Positions 6,663 to 7,510 of a stretch of DNA of 7,510 bases are shown piece after piece (the first letter of the stretch is position 1; each line of letters opens with the position of its first letter). Made by a program: the position numbers and the translations under genes. This stretch comes from JAQUVS01 sp964389735 (GTDB lineage: Bacteria; Bacillota_I; Bacilli_A; RF39; UBA660): assembly GCA_964389735.1 (NCBI GenBank), contig CAYMEJ010000043.1:1-7510 (forward strand), written 5' to 3'. The notes beneath the pieces were generated by a model that was given only the letters and a program-made list of their open reading frames with translations, did no database searches and was not told where the DNA came from.

Positions 6663-6997
6663 TATTTACTAATTTTTTCTCCTATTTCTTTATCAGTTAT
6701 ATAAAAACAATTATTATCATTCAAAATATATTTATCATACTTTTCTTCTTTTTCTATCTTAACTATATCATCTAATGATATTTCCATAATTAATTCTTTA
6801 ATACTAGATGTATCAATACCCCTACTTTCTAATATTTTTTTATAATCAGGATATTCATCTATATTAATAAACATTAATAATCTTTTATTAGTAAGAACCG
6901 TAGCAACATGTTCATCACTATTATCTCTCATTATATAATTGTTATCTTCATTCTTATATAATATTTCTTCTCCTAGTTGTATATCAAAATTATGCAT
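6662..6997 (-). CDS. Small PH-like (bPH/GRAM-type) hypothetical protein
   Basis: The 111-residue protein has no signal peptide or membrane segment and should be cytoplasmic. Its order of elements is an N-terminal GEEILYKNED, then VATVLTNKRLLMF (31-43), then after an insert MEISLDDIVKIEKEEKY (71-87) and a final strand CFYITDKEI. The 'VLTNKRLL.F ... I.LDDI..I' pattern is that of bacterial PH-like/GRAM domains, which form a beta-barrel with one helix and mostly have no assigned role. The last strand and helix look short, so the domain may be minimal. The start ATG at 6995-6997 has GAGGAG (7005-7010) 7 nt upstream. It is a single-gene unit with its own terminator, transcribed divergently from the substrate-binding protein gene. 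The assignment is by pattern only and the function is unknown. Confidence 0.8.
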   Translation of the reverse strand: MHNFDIQLGEEILYKNEDNNYIMRDNSDEHVATVLTNKRLLMFINIDEYPDYKKILESRGIDTSSIKELIMEISLDDIVKIEKEEKYDKYILNDNNCFYITDKEIGEKISK

Positions 6998-7014
6998 AAT
7001 ATCACTCCTCTATA

Positions 7015-7036
7015 ATTTTATGATATCACATAAAAT
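7015..7036. promoter_or_regulatory. Inverted repeat in the divergent promoter region, candidate operator
   Basis: Two perfect 8-bp arms, ATTTTATG (7015-7022) and CATAAAAT (7029-7036), flank a 6-bp spacer ATATCA. The inner TGATATCA (7021-7028) is also self-complementary. The element covers the -35 region of the plus-strand gene and the likely promoter region of the minus-strand gene, where a dimeric regulator could act on both. No T-run follows, so it is not a terminator. In DNA this AT-rich the repeat could still be accidental. Confidence 0.45.
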
Positions 7037-7046
7037 AAATAATTCA

Positions 7047-7052
7047 TATAAT
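7047..7052 (+). promoter_or_regulatory. Candidate -10 box for the substrate-binding protein gene
   Basis: A perfect TATAAT lies 24 nt before the ATG at 7077, placing the transcription start near 7059 and the ribosome site (AAAGGAG, 7065-7071) within a short leader. At the 17-nt spacing the -35 position (7024-7029) reads TATCAC, a poor match. The promoter may be weak, or need an activator at the neighbouring inverted repeat. Confidence 0.5.
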
Positions 7053-7076
7053 ACAATGTAAACGAAAGGAGAAAAA

Positions 7077-7510
7077 ATGAAAAAATTAATTTTAAGTTTA
7101 AGTCTATTATTAATTTTCTGTTTAGGTTTATTACTATTTAATGATGTTAATAATAATGACTCAGACAACAAAAAAATAAGAGTTGCCGAAGTTGCACACA
7201 CTATTTTCTATGCACCTCAATATGCTGCTATTGCAGAAGGATACTTTGAAGAAAAAGGATTAGATATAGAACTAATACTAACACCTGGCGCTGATAAGGT
7301 AACCGCTGCAGTTTTATCAGGTGATGTTGAAATAGGTTTTTCAGGAAGTGAAGCAACTATTTATATTTATAATAGTGGTGAAAAAAATTATTTAAAAACA
7401 TTTGCTCAATTAACACAAAAAGATGGTTCATTTCTAGTATCAAGAGAAAAAATAGATAATTTCAAACTAGAAGATCTAAAAGGAAAAAATGTCATAGGAG
7501 GACGTGCAGG
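7077..7510 (+). CDS. ABC-transporter substrate-binding protein, SsuA/THI5 (NMT1) family, N-terminal part (cut by window edge)
   Basis: This is the extracellular solute-capture subunit of an ABC importer. I translated 144 codons, less than half of the usual ~320-340 residues; the rest lies beyond 7510. Residues 4-21 form a hydrophobic signal or anchor segment after MKK. A polar Asn/Asp-rich linker follows (22-33), then a type-2 periplasmic-binding fold: RVAEVAHTIFYAPQYAAIA (35-53), EGYFEEKGLDIELI (54-67), the Asp/Lys glycine loop PGADKVTAAVLSGDVEIGFSG (70-90), and DLKGKNVIGGR (133-143). These are the marks of the family that binds sulfonates, nitrate/taurine or thiamine precursors; the ligand cannot be told from this part. 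No lipobox is visible: Cys15 is inside the hydrophobic core in LIFC, so the anchor is atypical. The ATG at 7077-7079 follows AAAGGAG by 5 nt. Permease and ATPase genes are expected downstream. Confidence 0.92.
   Translation, partial: MKKLILSLSLLLIFCLGLLLFNDVNNNDSDNKKIRVAEVAHTIFYAPQYAAIAEGYFEEKGLDIELILTPGADKVTAAVLSGDVEIGFSGSEATIYIYNSGEKNYLKTFAQLTQKDGSFLVSREKIDNFKLEDLKGKNVIGGRA

Noticed and set aside
6998..7076. TPP riboswitch before the THI5-like gene
   Set aside because: The gap is 79 nt and nearly all A/T. It lacks the conserved CTGAGA-type element of the TPP aptamer.
7010..7201. Minus-strand open frame of 63 codons with a hydrophobic stretch
   Set aside because: It overlaps the start and signal segment of the plus-strand substrate-binding protein. 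The hydrophobic part mirrors that AT-rich segment and it has no ribosome site.

Overview
The window is AT-rich DNA, rough impression under 30% GC, from a low-GC Bacillota genome. The support is the AT-rich codon choice, the strong AGGAGG-type Shine-Dalgarno sites, the A/T-rich sigma-A-like promoters, and the housekeeping set PcrA helicase / NAD-dependent ligase / GatCA amidotransferase, whose genes also lie near each other in Bacillus-type genomes. Every tryptophan is encoded by TGG and no gene needs TGA to be read through, so the standard bacterial code fits. A gut Bacilli-like or clostridial lineage is plausible, but the exact taxon cannot be read from this sequence.

Layout from left to right. 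Nearly everything is on the minus strand, so transcription runs right to left. Positions 1-788 hold the N-terminal half of gatA, cut by the window edge, and 781-1077 hold gatC, which overlaps gatA by 8 nt. A promoter for gatCA lies at 1108-1136. At 1146-1175 a terminator closes the upstream unit, its hairpin overlapping the ligA stop codon. That unit reads, in transcription order, pcrA (6585-4492), a sugar-phosphate nucleotidyltransferase-like gene (4484-3573), a small lipoprotein (3564-3151) and ligA (3141-1159). Gaps are 7-9 nt, and two Shine-Dalgarno sites begin inside the preceding TAG stop codon. Its likely promoter is at 6610-6638, just after the terminator (6639-6662) of a small PH-like hypothetical gene (6997-6662).

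At 6998-7076 a 79-nt divergent intergenic region separates that gene from the only plus-strand gene, the start of an SsuA/THI5-like ABC-transporter substrate-binding protein (7077 to the window end). This gap holds a perfect 8-bp inverted repeat, the best candidate regulatory site in the window.

Functionally, PcrA and LigA act in DNA repair and replication, and GatCA is part of the enzyme that corrects misacylated Glu-tRNA(Gln)/Asp-tRNA(Asn). The nucleotidyltransferase and lipoprotein are cell-envelope-type genes embedded between pcrA and ligA. I saw no mobile element, CRISPR array, tRNA, rRNA or riboswitch, no gene-free stretch over 300 bases, and nothing that amounts to a clearly new system.
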